This document shows positions 1 through 11,602 of a stretch of DNA of 64,000 nucleotides, piece after piece. The position numbers and the translations under genes are program-made. The notes under the pieces were generated by a model, which worked only from the letters and a program-made list of their open reading frames with translations, did not search any database and had not been told where the DNA came from. Numbering within the stretch: the stretch's first letter is position 1; each line of letters opens with the position of its first letter. Origin of the DNA: Sclerodactyla briareus (taxonomy: Eukaryota; Echinodermata; Holothuroidea; Dendrochirotida; Sclerodactylidae); assembly GCA_026419785.1 (NCBI GenBank), contig JAODTK010005276.1, forward strand, positions 124,001 to 188,000. Direction: 5' to 3'.

Positions 1-255
1 ATTGGACCCCTTAAAGGCCTTGTCACAGTACCGGCAGACGTAGGGCCTCTCGCCCTTGTGGACCGCCCTCACGTGCCGCCCGAGGTTCCCCGAGGAGCTG
101 AGGAACTTCTGGCAGATCTTACACTGGTAGGGGGTCTCGCCGGCGGACATTCCATCGGTAGGGGTTCTCTACTCTCGTGGCTCCTCATGTGAGTCCAGTG
201 AACGAACCGCTCCTGGCAGTACTGGCACTTGTATCGTTTCTCACCGGTGTGAATC
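1..255 (-). CDS. C2H2 zinc-finger protein, exon (partial, frame broken)
   Basis: Read on the minus strand, this encodes three consecutive C2H2 zinc fingers, which suggests a DNA-binding nuclear protein. The first follows an IHTGEK linker and reads YKCQYCQERF then HMRSH. The second reads YQCKICQKFLSSSGNLGRH then HKGERP. The third starts YVCRYCDKAF and is cut by the window edge. The Cys-x2-Cys and His spacings and the TGEK-type linkers are seen directly. A plausible 3' splice site (pyrimidine-rich stretch ending AAAG) lies at 256-257, so this looks like an internal or last exon. Between fingers 1 and 2 the frame shifts by one base near 140-150, and the alternative frame has a stop, so either the copy is decayed or a base is wrong. 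It is probably part of the same gene or cluster as the fingers at 2.3-2.8 kb. No specific orthologue can be named. Confidence 0.8.
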
Positions 256-499
256 CTTTATGGAATATAAAACGAGGAGATGTAAGAAATTTTTCTGCCT
301 CAAAATCCATGACACGAGATCAACTCACAGCTATCACAATTATTTATAGGACAGCTACAGGATAGGTATAGTGAGAATAGCTAACAAGGCGATCGCCCCC
401 AGTGTCTCGCCTGGTTGAGCGATCAGTGTTTACTTCTATTAGTCACCATGCAAACAATTACAAGGCATTCCATGTGTCGCTTGAAGATTTCCGGGGTAT

Positions 500-1335
500 T
501 AAACATTTAACAGAAACAGCCTACTAATCGTGACCAATTTCAAATTTGAAAGGACTGAATATTGACAATGTCTACTTAAAGGAGTTAAAAGTTGTGCAAA
601 TGTGGACTGAAAATTGCCTAATTATGCAAATTTAGGCAATTTACCAAGTTTCATGAAAAGCCGGCAAACTTTCAAATAAGGCAGAAACTATGCAAAGTAG
701 ACACGTTGAATGACCTCCAGTGACCCCGAATCCATGATAAAAAATTGGAATCCAGGTAACCATACCCCCCAGGTTTCTGGAAAAGTTCCCCCCCCCCCCC
801 CAAGGCAAACTTGAAGATTTCGCATAAAATATGGCAAATCAGGTACGTTGAATGACCTCCATTGACCCGAATGTTCCGTAAAAAGTTGGGACTGAAGGTA
901 GACCATATTCACCAAGTTTTCGGAAAATCTGACAATCTTTCGAATTTCGCGTAAATTATGCAAATTAGACAACTTAATTACCACATTTTAGGCTGAAAAT
1001 CTAATCAAGTCATCTACCTTATATCCTGCATCTATGTTCCAAACCAAGTCACCATAGCACCTATGGTTCATCCATAATCTTGCTAACGAGCCTAACACTC
1101 AATGACATAAAATAGGCTAATTACCTTACTTAATCAGTGACTTTTATGTCCAAAATTTAATCAGATTCGTGTTCACCCAACCCCGATGCTACCCTGTAAA
1201 ATGTTGTGCAATTGCCATACGTTCAAAAGATATCCTGCTAACAGAGGTGTGACACACACACAGGCACACACACACACACACCATAGTGACTACTAAAGTC
1301 TCCTCCTGAATTTCATTCAGGCGAGACAAGTCCGG
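500..1335 (-). mobile_element. Hairpin-ended tandem-monomer element, family H1, copy 1
   Basis: On the minus strand this begins near 1335 with a short palindrome of the form GTCTCGCCTGAAT...ATTCAGG..GAGAC. TAGTGGTCACTATGG-like sequence, a (GT)n tract and a TCACAC motif follow. Monomers of ~140 bp carrying GACCTCCAGTGACC come next, with copies at about 709 and 849 on the plus strand. The same order recurs at 34.4 kb and 37.1 kb, which makes it a family. There is no coding capacity; the open frames inside are chance. The outer edge near 500 is approximate. A C14 run lies at 788-801. Confidence 0.6.
1252..1282. repeat. (CA)n microsatellite
   Basis: A nearly pure CA tract. It occupies the same relative place in H1 copy 1 as the (TG)n tract of the copy at 37.1 kb, so it belongs to the element rather than to the insertion site. 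Confidence 0.85.
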
Positions 1336-1339
1336 ACCT

Positions 1340-2320
1340 GACATACCTCCGATTATACATAGGGAGTTGTAGAACCTGAAATTCGTGCATGTGTGTTGCG
1401 CAGGATAAGAAAGCTTCTCATCATGCAACAATAAATGCTGTCAAAGCCTGTTATACTTGCAAATATTCTGTTTCCTACCAGACTTCATAGATTTATTTCT
1501 CTTTGAAATATGATCAGCTTGCAGAATGTTGGGTTATTTAACTTAATAGAACAATGAATACACCCATAGAGACTCTCCCTAATTTCTATGCAGGATCTGC
1601 CAAACTTTGAAGGTCCATAACTTGAAACATTGTATGGAGGAGCGACTCGTACCTACAAAAAAAGTTTTCAATACCCCACACTATTACCTCTGTTAGTTAC
1701 CTCTGCAGTGTTCAACAATCTATTGAGCGACTGGAGATTTTTCATCCAACTTTTAAGATGGTAACAGGCTTCGATAGGTATGTGGGAAACACAAGTAGAA
1801 TACTATTTGAAGAAAACATGCAGTATGAGAGGGCCATGACTCATTCGGTATTGTCCTAATTTGTCACTGTTGCCCAAAGGCAGAATTTCCTCAACTTTTC
1901 CCTTGATGAATTATACAAAGTTCTAGGCTTTTCCAAGGATGTGAGTGGAACTACAGTTTATTATTATGAGTGGAAGCAGAACAATGCCACTCATCTTTAA
2001 TTTTTTCTTCACAAGTTCATGACTCTCCAAAGTTTTCCATAACTGCAGGAATCCTAATTAACTGCCAGACTCAAGCCAGGGCACCTGTTAACAGTACACT
2101 CATGACCATCATGAAATCAGTATTAAGAGTCACAGATTTTTAATGGGGTTTTGCACACTCTACAGTAGCAGTGACTCCGTTTACAGTGTATTCTCAACAA
2201 CTACACCAAGGTAACAGGAGGCATCTGCATAAAAAAATCAAGGAACACAATTCACAAACTCCGAGGTCCGCAACAGTAAAATGGTTCATATGGACTACAG
2301 GCAGAAAATTGGACAAGCTA
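1340..2320. other. No recognisable feature (probable intron or intergenic)
   Basis: AT-rich unique sequence with no conserved reading frame. It lies between zinc-finger exon blocks on the same strand, so it may be intronic, or the 3' flank of the upstream block. Confidence 0.5.
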
Positions 2321-2324
2321 TAGG

Positions 2325-2760
2325 TTAGTTCGGCTCCTGCCAAGTTGTGGGGTGTCTTGAACGTTTGCCGCAGAAGGAACACTGGTTCGGCCTCTCCTCC
2401 GTGTGGACTATCATATGCTTCCTCAGGGAGCTCGGCTTGCTGAACAACTTCCAGCAGACCTCGCACTTGAGGGCCTTGTCCTCCGTGTGCAACTTCTCGT
2501 GCTCTCGCAGGTGTCTGTAATACTTGTAGTTGGCCCCGCAGGTCTTGCACTGGTGGGTCGTTCGACGAATAGAGAGGCTGTGACACTCATCTGGCTCTGG
2601 AACTTGAAACACCTCTTACAGTGGAAACACTGGTAGGGCTTCTGTGGGTCGTGTCCCTGCTGGTGTACTTCCAGACCGAGGATTCGGCAAACTTTCTTTT
2701 TCTCCGCAGAATTTGCAAACACATCCGCCTGTTACAACATCCTCTGGCAATTCATCCACC
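2325..2760 (-). CDS. C2H2 zinc-finger exon block, frame broken
   Basis: Minus-strand reading gives a run of C2H2 fingers. The best are HQCKTCGANYKYYRHLREH with a following LHTEDKA linker, and LKCEVCWKLFSKPSSLRKH with an IVHTEERP linker. An upstream finger reads YQCFHCKRCFKFQSQ, and before it sits a degenerate CKFCGEK finger preceded by acidic linker sequence. The last finger begins NQCSFCG, then loses its His pair and meets a stop at 2325-2327. At least three frame changes are needed to join the block: near the A-run at 2697-2705, near 2590, and near 2350. Most coincide with short homopolymers, so decay and sequencing error are both possible. The product would be a nuclear DNA-binding protein. 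It is probably the same gene, or a neighbour, as the fingers at 1-255. Confidence 0.78.
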
Positions 2761-3003
2761 CCTTCATTGGTAGGTGCGGACACTTAAGAATCACATTCAG
2801 TACCCTTTGCATCAGGCTTGTCACATTTGTGGAGCTTGCAAGACGTAGAGCACTGAATTCACATTTACACAAATGCAGACAGAGTTTCAGTCGTATGTCG
2901 TTGAATTGGCCTGACAATTTTTGGATGGAGATGAACTATCACTGTTGTGGTTACTCTGGATGACATTGTGGTCATGTGCATGCTGGGTTAATTTTTTAAT
3001 TTT

Positions 3004-3327
3004 TTAAATTTTTTTTGGGGTCAGAGGACGTCTAATCACAAAATTAACTTTGTCGACTTCATTATTGATCCAAACTGGCGGTTTTTTTTCCTGCTGCCAA
3101 ACCTGCGAAAGGAGAGGAACCTTGCCATCAAGACCTTTCTCGGCCTGAGAATGTTGCTCTAAATGCTCCTGGAAAGTGTCTTGTTCAATAGATTTGTTTG
3201 TTACGACTAAATGTGCAGCGAAAGAAACGACAACCCCATCTTGACATGGAGTTGATCGGTCAATATCATTCGATGATTCTTCTCTACTTGGATGGATGTT
3301 CTGCTCCCACCGGCAGGCAAGCCTCAA
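3004..3327 (-). CDS. Possible N-terminal linker exon of the zinc-finger gene
   Basis: A 107-codon open frame on the same strand as, and just upstream of, the finger block. Its composition is polar and acidic with many Ser, Glu, Gln and Asp, as in the linker regions ahead of finger arrays. No finger or known N-terminal domain (KRAB, BTB, ZAD) is seen. The 3' end overlaps a T-rich run at 2995-3016. The open frame could be chance, so its assignment to the gene rests on position and composition only. Sequence at 3330-3600 has similar composition but is interrupted by stops. Confidence 0.3.
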   Translation of the reverse strand: MRLACRWEQNIHPSREESSNDIDRSTPCQDGVVVSFAAHLVVTNKSIEQDTFQEHLEQHSQAEKGLDGKVPLLSQVWQQEKKPPVWINNEVDKVNFVIRRPLTPKKI

Positions 3328-3329
3328 TT

Positions 3330-5185
3330 GTCAGAATCCACTTTTGAATCATTACTTTCTCCTTGCTCCCCGGCGGATCAGTGACATGGACGGTGCTCAA
3401 TGCAATGATCATCCTCCGAATGCTTATGTTCTGAATATGACAGGACACGTGATGCACTGAATTTACGTCGCCGATTTAGGAACCACTCGCGTCTGAAATG
3501 GGGGTGACTCGGTCATCTTGAATGTCCTGGGTGTGGATAAATGTTTTACTGCTTCTTATCTGAAAATGTTTTCTTCTTAATCTTCATCTGTAAGCTGGAT
3601 GCTCTGACGAATCACTCATTCCATGCATTCTGCCGCCTGTTCCATTGATTGTGGAGCCAACAATTAATGTAGTCAGGCCAAGACCAATGAGCAGAGATTT
3701 TGGGAAGTTGCCCTCCGATTCAGCTCATGTACCTGAAATGAGAGGGAATGAAATAAGTTGGTCAAAAGTTGAAACAATTCTTATTGTATACACAAGCAGT
3801 GACAATGTCATGTACCTTGGCCTCTTGCACTATTTGCCCAATGTACGCATTCTGGTACTTTTTATGCTATGCCAAAATTTGGCTGCTTTTACAAGTACTC
3901 AATATAGGGAACAAATAAGAGCTATCAATCCGATTAAACTTGGCCAAAACATCAGTCCCCTACAAAGTTTTCATTTTTCTACCAAAAAAAGGGCTCTGCC
4001 AGTTTAAAGAAAAAAAAAAAACCCAACAACAATAGGGCACTACGCCATACTTCCCATGAGAAGGCTATATACACTGAATTTCCCTTCACTTCACACAATC
4101 ATTCAGAAAAGAGTTGTGTCCAAGCTTTTGTCAAATCATCATTTTTCTTTCAAGAGACAGCAAGGCGAATAACAGACAGAAACATATAGGAATGACAGAC
4201 AAATCACAACAGCTTCATCAGTTCCAGTGAATCATGAACATCAGGTAGGCAAATTTGATGCTGTCTGTATGTGATAACCCCCACTACATTGAAATACCAC
4301 CAAAGAGACAATAGACACTCAATATACACAATATCTGATAAAAGATTTGACGGCTCTGCTCCATGCAGACAGGGGGCTACAGGGCTAAGGCAGCTGCAAT
4401 GTTATACCACTGTTGTCGGACCCCTCATTGTAAGCTGTATCATTAACAACAAATTGATGATGCAGGGTACTGCCACTTTTCGCCAGATGTCCGTCACAAT
4501 CAGAGGAATAGTTGCGTCATGAAATGTTACGTAACGTTAGGCATCTTGGTACACAAGTTCGCTGTGGATGGTCAATCAGCCAAACTTGCATAGTAAATTC
4601 CTACCTTCAACAAGAGTCCCTATCAGGAGAGCAGAAACAGCAGGAGTGTCTTGAAATCACTGAACGGAGCAGGCAGGCTGATATAATACTGATATTATAA
4701 ATCAAGTGAGGAAAATAATAGTCGTGCTGCAATGAGCATTACCCCCGATAGTTCACGGGCAGGAATAGTTTGCCTAACTTTTACCCACTGGTATATGAAT
4801 GTCAATTGTCAAGTACACACTATCTGAGGCTTCAGGCCCTTTGAAAGTTGCGCAGCACTGTGAAATTGAAACTTTGTTACAAAATGTCACATGGCAGGTA
4901 CTGTGCCCCAGTTGTGACGAAATCGGTCAGCCTTAGGAGCATAGGCAGCTCTGAAACCATTTCACTCTGGAAAACAAGACAGGTCACAATGCACCATGGG
5001 AGGAGGGGGGTCACGATCTGACAAATAAGTATACTAGCAAGCAAGTAGGGTTGTCAAAAAAATTCTAGGTCGAGGTCAATTCCGGCCGAACGATGGAGGA
5101 ATATTGGAATAGGAATATGTTAGTATACATGAAAGAATATGAAGGTGTATGTCCAAGCAGAAATCTGTTTATCTGGGTGCAACTT
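3330..5185. other. No recognisable feature
   Basis: Unique, AT-leaning sequence with only short chance open frames. A12 and A7 runs occur near 4009-4020 and 3984-3990. No splice-bounded open exon or transposon terminus was recognised. Confidence 0.5.
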
Positions 5186-5189
5186 TACT

Positions 5190-5500
5190 TGTTGGGCACA
5201 GTGTTTAAGCTAGGTCTCAAAATGTGTGGGGGGTGGGAATTCCTCTCTCCACAACTTTTCAAAGGGGGATTTCGAGATACGAGGGGGAGGAAGTTCTCAG
5301 AAAATGTAGATCAACAAATCTTTCATACCATGCAAACTGACTTTACATTGCAAACTATTACATGGCAACACATGTTACACAGATAGGCAGTGGGTAATGG
5401 GGTAATGCCACCCCATGCCATATTGTTTCTGCTTCCCATAGCTAACATTACTGTCGCCGAAAGGGCAAATCCTACAACGGCAACATTTTTCTGGCCATAG
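5190..5500 (+). repeat. Dispersed repeat A, copy 1
   Basis: Matches 6672-7105 in the same order. Shared landmarks are a GTTTAAGCTAGG / GTTTACGCTAGG start, a G-rich block, an AGTTCTCAGAAA motif, ATACCATGCA, CATGGCAAACTATT-type sequence, GGGGTAATGCCAC and GGGCAAATCCT. The copies differ by many indels and by an insertion of ~120 bp in copy 2. No terminal repeats were found, so the repeat class is unknown. Confidence 0.65.
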
Positions 5501-5959
5501 TGATGCTCTTTTCTGGCAATATTGTATTTGTGTGATTAAATGAGAAAACAAGAGTGATTATTTTCAATGGCTTCACATTCTCATCAAGTACCCAGCAGTG
5601 GGCCTAAGCTACTGAACTTGCTATGATTTTGTACAGGGAACAAACTCAGCCAAAACAGAAAAGTGACTATCTGAAGCCACATTACAAATAACATGCTTCA
5701 ATCTTTTGTGAAATGTGTTTGTATCAATCCATCTAAATGCCGGTTTCATCATTTGATTATTTTTAAATGTTTTCAGATTGCATGCAAAAGCTTTTAGCTT
5801 ATTCTACCGTGATTTGGTCCCATTTTAGCATGGTTATCATGGATTTGGTGATAACATTCACAGTTCTGCTAACTCATGAGTCAATCAGGAGTCTATCGAT
5901 GTGGGGGCTTTGTACAAGGGTGGCTCCAGTCGGAGCCAGTGGGGGCCATGCCCCCATCG

Positions 5960-6003
5960 GGGAATTTTTCCCATCTTGTCAGGGAATTTTTCCCATCTTG
6001 TCA
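5960..6003. repeat. 22-bp perfect tandem duplication
   Basis: Two perfect head-to-tail copies of a unit starting GGGAATTTTTCCC, itself partly palindromic. Confidence 0.9.
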
Positions 6004-6671
6004 GGGAGCTCGAGTGGTAACGCCAAAAGTTTACACACCGCCGCAAGGCCTTTGCCCTACGTATTTCCAACCTGCTTTAATAGCCAAATCCTGTATAAAG
6101 CTGAAATTTTTTTGTGCACTTCTTCGCGCGAAAAAAGTCCACATCTCCTGGATTTTTGCCGAGTTCCTCGCTTGAGTTTTAGATCACCATATCCATCCTC
6201 CCATTTTCCTGCAGACTATGAAATTGTGGCAAGATATAGAGAGATACACAACACTTAGGCTCATCTTCGAAATGTCTCTGCAAGCGAATATTCTACATTC
6301 TGTTTAAGGAGGAGGATACGTTCTGCCATCTAACCCTGTTTTGCATTAGTGGTTGAGTGTGTGCTCTACATCGAAATAGCTCCCGTGCCCAGGCATTATC
6401 TGTGCAGTTATCGCGAATTCCAGAGGGCCTGATTGAGTTGTAATTCTTTTTTTTGGTTTTTTTGTTTTAATTGCAGAAAAAAAACCAAAATAAAAAAAAA
6501 ATGCGGTTTCGACCAGTGCTCCAAAAATATTTCAAAATTTAGTTAGCCCTTCGGGCTCCCAAGTGGCTGAATCTGGAGCCCAAAGGGCCGACTGGTGCCT
6601 GTTTACCGTGTTTACAATGTTACTTTTATGCTGCAATCCTAACGCTCTAATAAAATTGAGGCAATTTGGTG

Positions 6672-7105
6672 TGTCCACTGTTTACGCTAGGTTTTGCAAA
6701 ATTTGAGGGGAGGGGGGATTCCACCGGCTCATTAGTGTCGTCAAGGTGCATTTTGAATCAAGGGGAGGGGGTTCTCAGAAATAGTCAGCAAATTTTCGGT
6801 ACCATGCATGCCGCCGAACATTGCCGCGTTTTTAAGGCAATAAGGAAGAATGTGTTTTGCTAAGGGTAGCCTCCCTGTCATTGGCCCAATTGTCTCCTGA
6901 ATGCCTCTCTCCAATCGACTACATGGCAAACTATTGCTACACAAGTAGTTTTCACTGTATAGTCAGTGGAAACATGGGGATAATGCCACACCCTGCCATA
7001 ACCATTTTCCTTGCTAACCTGCTGTCATTCGCAGTCCGCCCATGAGGCTACATGACTGTCGGGAGAGGGCAAATCCTTCACCGGCAACCTGTTTTTCTGC
7101 TGTGA
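6672..7105 (+). repeat. Dispersed repeat A, copy 2
   Basis: Second copy of the repeat at 5190-5500, same orientation, ~1.5 kb away. It is longer because of extra sequence in its middle. Confidence 0.65.
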
Positions 7106-7196
7106 ATTTGGTTCCATTCCACATGGTTTAACATACTGTACATGTGTGGCATGCACCATTCTATAAATCATCAAAGTTTATCGATGAGCGATGCTT

Positions 7197-7990
7197 GTCA
7201 GTGTTACGATGTCTGAAACCAATGATAATTAGTATGTCATACCTTGTGCCTGAATACCAAGATTGTGGACTGGTTAAACAGTGGCAAAATTTGCTATTCC
7301 TGTTGTGGAAACCAGTGGCGGCATTGCGGGACTTCCCGCACAGAATTTGCAGAAAAGTGTAAAATACTGACATTGTATAGTTGTATCGCAATTTGTGCGA
7401 CCGAAATTGTATTGCTGATTGGTGCTGATTGATTCTGTGTGGGGATATATAATATGGGTCAGTAATACTGTTGACTTTCAAAATACAGTACAGTCGCGTA
7501 GCCTGACTGGCATTTCAAAACTGAAATCCAGTAGCCCGAGGAAACGAGTGGAGGCCCCGGGCTACCGGCGCACAGGATTTTTCGAGCACTGGTTTTGACT
7601 AGGGGGTAGGGTGAGCCTTGTCGGGGACCCTTAGTCCACAATAGTTAACTGTGTTCAGTGGGTTACACTAACTTCACTACAAAAATATGGAGTCCGATTG
7701 GGAACTAGGGAACCTGGACCCCTCCCAGTGGGTAAACTACGGTCCCCCCGTCGTGGAAATCCTGGCACCACCACTGGCTTTGTAGTAAAGCATGTGAAAT
7801 GGTTGTTTCCCCTTGTCCGCCAGTGTACGATGTCTGGAAACACATTAGATATTAAGTAGGGCAATTCAATTGTCCCTGACGTACCAAGATGCGTGACTGG
7901 TGAACTTGTGAAAACAGTGCAAATTTGCCATTCCTCTTGTGGCGAACTAGGCTCGAGAATTCCCCGTCAATAAATATTCTGTGCGAATGA
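7197..7990. repeat. Direct repeat pair about 630 bp apart
   Basis: Segments at about 7197-7375 and 7815-7990 share CAGTGTTACGATGTCTG, TACCAAGAT, GACTGGT, AACAGTGCAAA and ATTCCTGTTGTGG-type blocks in the same order. The sequence between them includes a CCCGAGGAAACGAG / GGCCCCGGGC block at 7530-7565 with no identified class. This looks like an old tandem duplication or two copies of one dispersed repeat. Confidence 0.6.
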
Positions 7991-7999
7991 ATTTTGACC

Positions 8000-8935
8000 A
8001 TCCCTCTCACTCAGTCTCAGTGCGTCTCACTCATTCTTCACTTTTTAGGTCACTTTGTGTTACTGTCGTACATTTATTGTTAGCACCAGTTTAGCGAAAC
8101 AGAATGTGATTCAAACATCTGAGCTATACGTGCCGTTCTCACTCGAAATTCTTAGGGAATTCAAAACCAAATTCCAGTCCGTAAAGATTGTTCTTGATGA
8201 AGAAGGACAATACAGAAATCAGAAAAGTGTACGCTATTTCGCAGAAGTTACACTTTCCAGTTCCAGCAAACAGGAGGCAGAGCAGCTATCATTCATTCTG
8301 TTTCAATGGGTGGTAATGGAGGACAAACGTTATCAATACTCAGTATATTCAACGCTAAGATCAATCATCAGAATGAGTTGGGAGTAGCATCCTACATATA
8401 ATCAGATACGTGTGATCCAGAATACTTGTCAAGTAAGGAACAATATTCCCTAGCTTGCCCATAATGACTCCCAAAATCCAGTTCAATAGATTTTGCCCTG
8501 TGGTTCTTGCACCCCACAATTATGGAAAAAAATGAACGCGGCACGACACTCTCTCACAGTTATGGTTGCCCTATACTCCCTTTTTGTGCATTCCAACTGG
8601 AACACTTTTCTCGTGACTGACTATATCATACGGTTAGTATGAGACCAACTGTTCTGCGTGCCCCCAGTTTCAAGATGATATATCACCTGAGATGGAAGGA
8701 TATAGAGCTCATTTAGTAATCATAGGAAACATGTACACCAAGTAGGGGCTCCATCCAACCAGGCATGGTTACTAGACTTACTTTAACTTGATGGTATAAT
8801 AAGATGCTAAAATCGCCCAGCCTGTGACTGTTGACGTGCAGCTAAAACCCACAAATGGTGGATCAGTTCTGACATCGGATTCATCATCTGGAAGTTCTGA
8901 AAACAGATCTGAAATCAGAGGCAGGAAAATCCAGA
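8000..8935. other. No recognisable feature
   Basis: Contains a 110-codon plus-strand open frame (8055-8387) with no recognisable motif and no convincing splice signals. It is treated as chance. Confidence 0.45.
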
Positions 8936-8939
8936 GCGG

Positions 8940-9440
8940 ATGGTGTTGAGGAATAATGATTTGTATTTGCTCTTCTCACCAAAGTATTGGAATGATAAGG
9001 AAACATGGGGACATTGTTATTTTTAACTTTGGTAAAGCTTGCGATGTAGTGCCTAATTCAATTGCCGTCACTTGAGAAACTCCACGCTTATGGCATCAAT
9101 GACCAACCCAACAACCCTACTATTGGTGGGAAAAACATAAACAGGTCGTCCTCGAAGGCAGTTCTTCCTTCGTATCACCAGTCGAGGCAGAGTTCCACGG
9201 GAACGGTTCTATGTCTTCTGTTTTTGTCATACAAAAAATGAATTTCATGATATTCTGATAACTTGTCCTCTACTGTTCGCTTATTCACGAATGACTGTCT
9301 TAAGAAAATGTTTTCTTCTAATTCTAGAGAAGACTCCGTGACTCTTCGGCGTGACTGGGCGACTTGCTTTGTGAGCGTTTCACGCATTTTTATGCATTCA
9401 CGTTTTCCTGTTATGTTCCATGACCATCTTTCCGATAAAA
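8940..9440 (+). pseudogene. Non-LTR retrotransposon reverse transcriptase fragment (relic)
   Basis: In shifting plus-strand frames the sequence follows the reverse-transcriptase fingers and palm of LINE elements. A F-KA-DVVP segment (motif A region, family form FSKAFDVVPH) is followed by KLHAYGINDQ, then VVLEGSSS. A degraded VP-TVLCLLFLSY matches the VPQGTVLGPLLFL motif. SSTVRLFTNDCL then stands where FADDCL (the catalytic Asp pair) is expected, followed by REDSVTL-RDW, the usual helix after it. In the living element this enzyme copies RNA into DNA at the target site. The first Asp of the pair is replaced by Asn and several frameshifts are present, so it is dead. No 3' tail or target duplication was found. 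Confidence 0.65.
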
Positions 9441-9449
9441 TACATTCGA

Positions 9450-11515
9450 ACAGCAATTCCCCTCATGCCGTCTGGCTTTTCTGCTCTCAGTTGTCACATC
9501 ACATCTATCCCCCCCCCCCCCAAATTGCCCAGGTTTCTACCGGAAAAACATTGGGCCCCATACTTTTCAAACGAAATATGTAACGGAAATTGTTATCTTG
9601 ATCAGACCCGCGTACGTATGATATACGTACCGCACCTCCAATTCGGCCATCCTTACACATTCACGGGACCCTGCCAGGCATGCGCATACGCACTTGTTAA
9701 AGGACAACTACAGCTCGACAGGCATATATGGTTATATTGGGGAGAATGGAAAACTGCATCTATAGTCCGAACCCATTCCAGATACTTGTTCCTATGTGTT
9801 AGTTACTGGCCTCAAAGTGTAGCCAACAACGAGAAGGAAGTACTTGGTTTAGAGATTGTAGGTAATGAAGAATCAATTCACCAGTAATGAGGGATCTTCC
9901 GAAGACAATCTCGTCGAGTACTATTTTCCATCGGGCGCCATCCTACAAATATGGGCATGATCTTATCACGCCCAGGAGATTCGTAGCACATTAAATCGCA
10001 TAGTAGGTTAGGCACTCCAGAAAGAGTGATCTCAAAGTTAGGCATAGTAGGAAAATGCCCGGGACCAATGTTAGGAAGTTCTCCCCCCCCCCCCCCCTGG
10101 GTGGAGACAGACCTAAACTGTTCATCGAGGAAATTGGCCTTTGCAAGACCCTCAACCTGATCGTCATCGCAGGAAACATATACCCCCTGAAAAGTCGATA
10201 TCAGCATGTGGCGGTTGGTGCAACAGCTCCCCATTCCTAGGAAATCCTAGAAAGACAACGCATGATGTTCACCCATTACAGTTTGTGCATTCACGTGATT
10301 GGGTCGGTGGAATTAGCTGCATGAATTAGCTGCAGACAGTTTGACGTGATGACGTACGTCATTATACATGCCCCCATGCATTTTTTCACTCACCCTGATA
10401 CACTACATTAGGAATGATACCTCCAAGATGTTTAGATGATTTAAGACTATTTCCGGCGCATTTGTTGACTCAATATGCCATGTCTGAGGCATCTACTGAT
10501 AACCCTAAAACCCAAACACGAAACAAAGAAACTATATGACACTGCAGAGGTAGACAAAAGCCTAAGCTCCACACTCCCTCTTCCGACCCCTGTTCAAAAT
10601 AGCACCAAAGGATCGACTTGCTCTTGGTCTTAGTTAATGACACTTGGCAAGCATGGAGTCCTAGCGGATTATCGCCCGCTAAGTACCCCAATGGCGAAGT
10701 CGAGGAGGCATGCAGTCGTATATATATAGCCAGTGTCCCCCCCCCCCCCCCCCGTCTATCCAACACAATAATAATGGGGACTTGATAGAGCGCCCTATGC
10801 AAACAGTGCAAGTCGGAACGTCTTGGTAGCTGCGGACAGCAAAACTCTCGTGGCAAATACCTGCATTTTTTTCGCCATTCCACATTTATTGTTTGTTCAC
10901 ATTAACGACCCTACTGACATCTGTCATACCATGGAATGACTGGAAACATGTTCTACCACATAGCCTAATATTTGCTATCAGTGCCCTTTCCTAAGCCTGT
11001 GGCAGTGAACAGTGGAAACACACTTCCCCCAGAAATGATTCTAACTTGTTGACACTCATAGTTTAATAGTTGACCCACTCCCCAAGTTACCATCCAACGC
11101 ATTAGGTGGGGGGGGGGGGAGGGCGCAAGCCCCATTTCTAGGTCACCACTCAGGAACTGGACCGAGATGTAATGTAAACAAATCCTGTGGAGGGCAGGGT
11201 CTAATGTAAACTAGGGCGAATGCGATGAACGACAAATCACCCCCCCCTGGACAATAGGTTTTATTGTCAACTAATCTGCAGAACTGGACCTTCTGTCAGA
11301 TAAGAAACACTGCGCAGTCAGAGATGGAGTACTGTAAACAAACTTGTCTGGCAGCAGAGTTAGCTCAAAAACAAATAAAGTTGGAAATTGGGTAAATTAA
11401 ATGGATTTAATTAAAAGCTAATACACTATGCGAACTAAATGTAGCTAAGGCTAGCGAGTAGCAAGCTTCACACCCACCAAGTTCAACCTGATCGCATGTA
11501 TGGTCTTATAATTTA
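9450..11515. other. No gene; homopolymer C runs and a CRE-like palindrome
   Basis: No coding exon or transposon end was recognised. Runs of C lie at 9511-9520, 10083-10097 (C15) and 10737-10753 (C17), and a G run at 11107-11119. The palindrome TGACGTACGTCA lies at 10350-10361. Confidence 0.5.
10350..10361. promoter_or_regulatory. Palindromic CRE-like site
   Basis: TGACGTACGTCA is a perfect 12-bp palindrome with two CREB/ATF half-sites. A third half-site (TGACGT) lies at 10342-10347. No promoter or gene start is apparent nearby, so function is unproven. Confidence 0.25.
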
Positions 11516-11518
11516 TGA

Positions 11519-11602
11519 ATGAACGAGACGAAAAGAAGGGACGAACTAACAAGGACGAACGAACGAAACGACGAACGAAACGACGGAACGAGAGACAATA
11601 TG
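11519..11602. repeat. Short tandem repeats at LINE 3' end
   Basis: Imperfect repeats of GAACGAAACGAC and ACGA-type units. They lie at the 3' terminus of the minus-strand retrotransposon and are probably its tail. Confidence 0.7.

Noticed and set aside
8055..8387. 110-codon plus-strand open frame
   Set aside because: No motif, no convincing splice sites, and AT-rich context; not supported as a gene.
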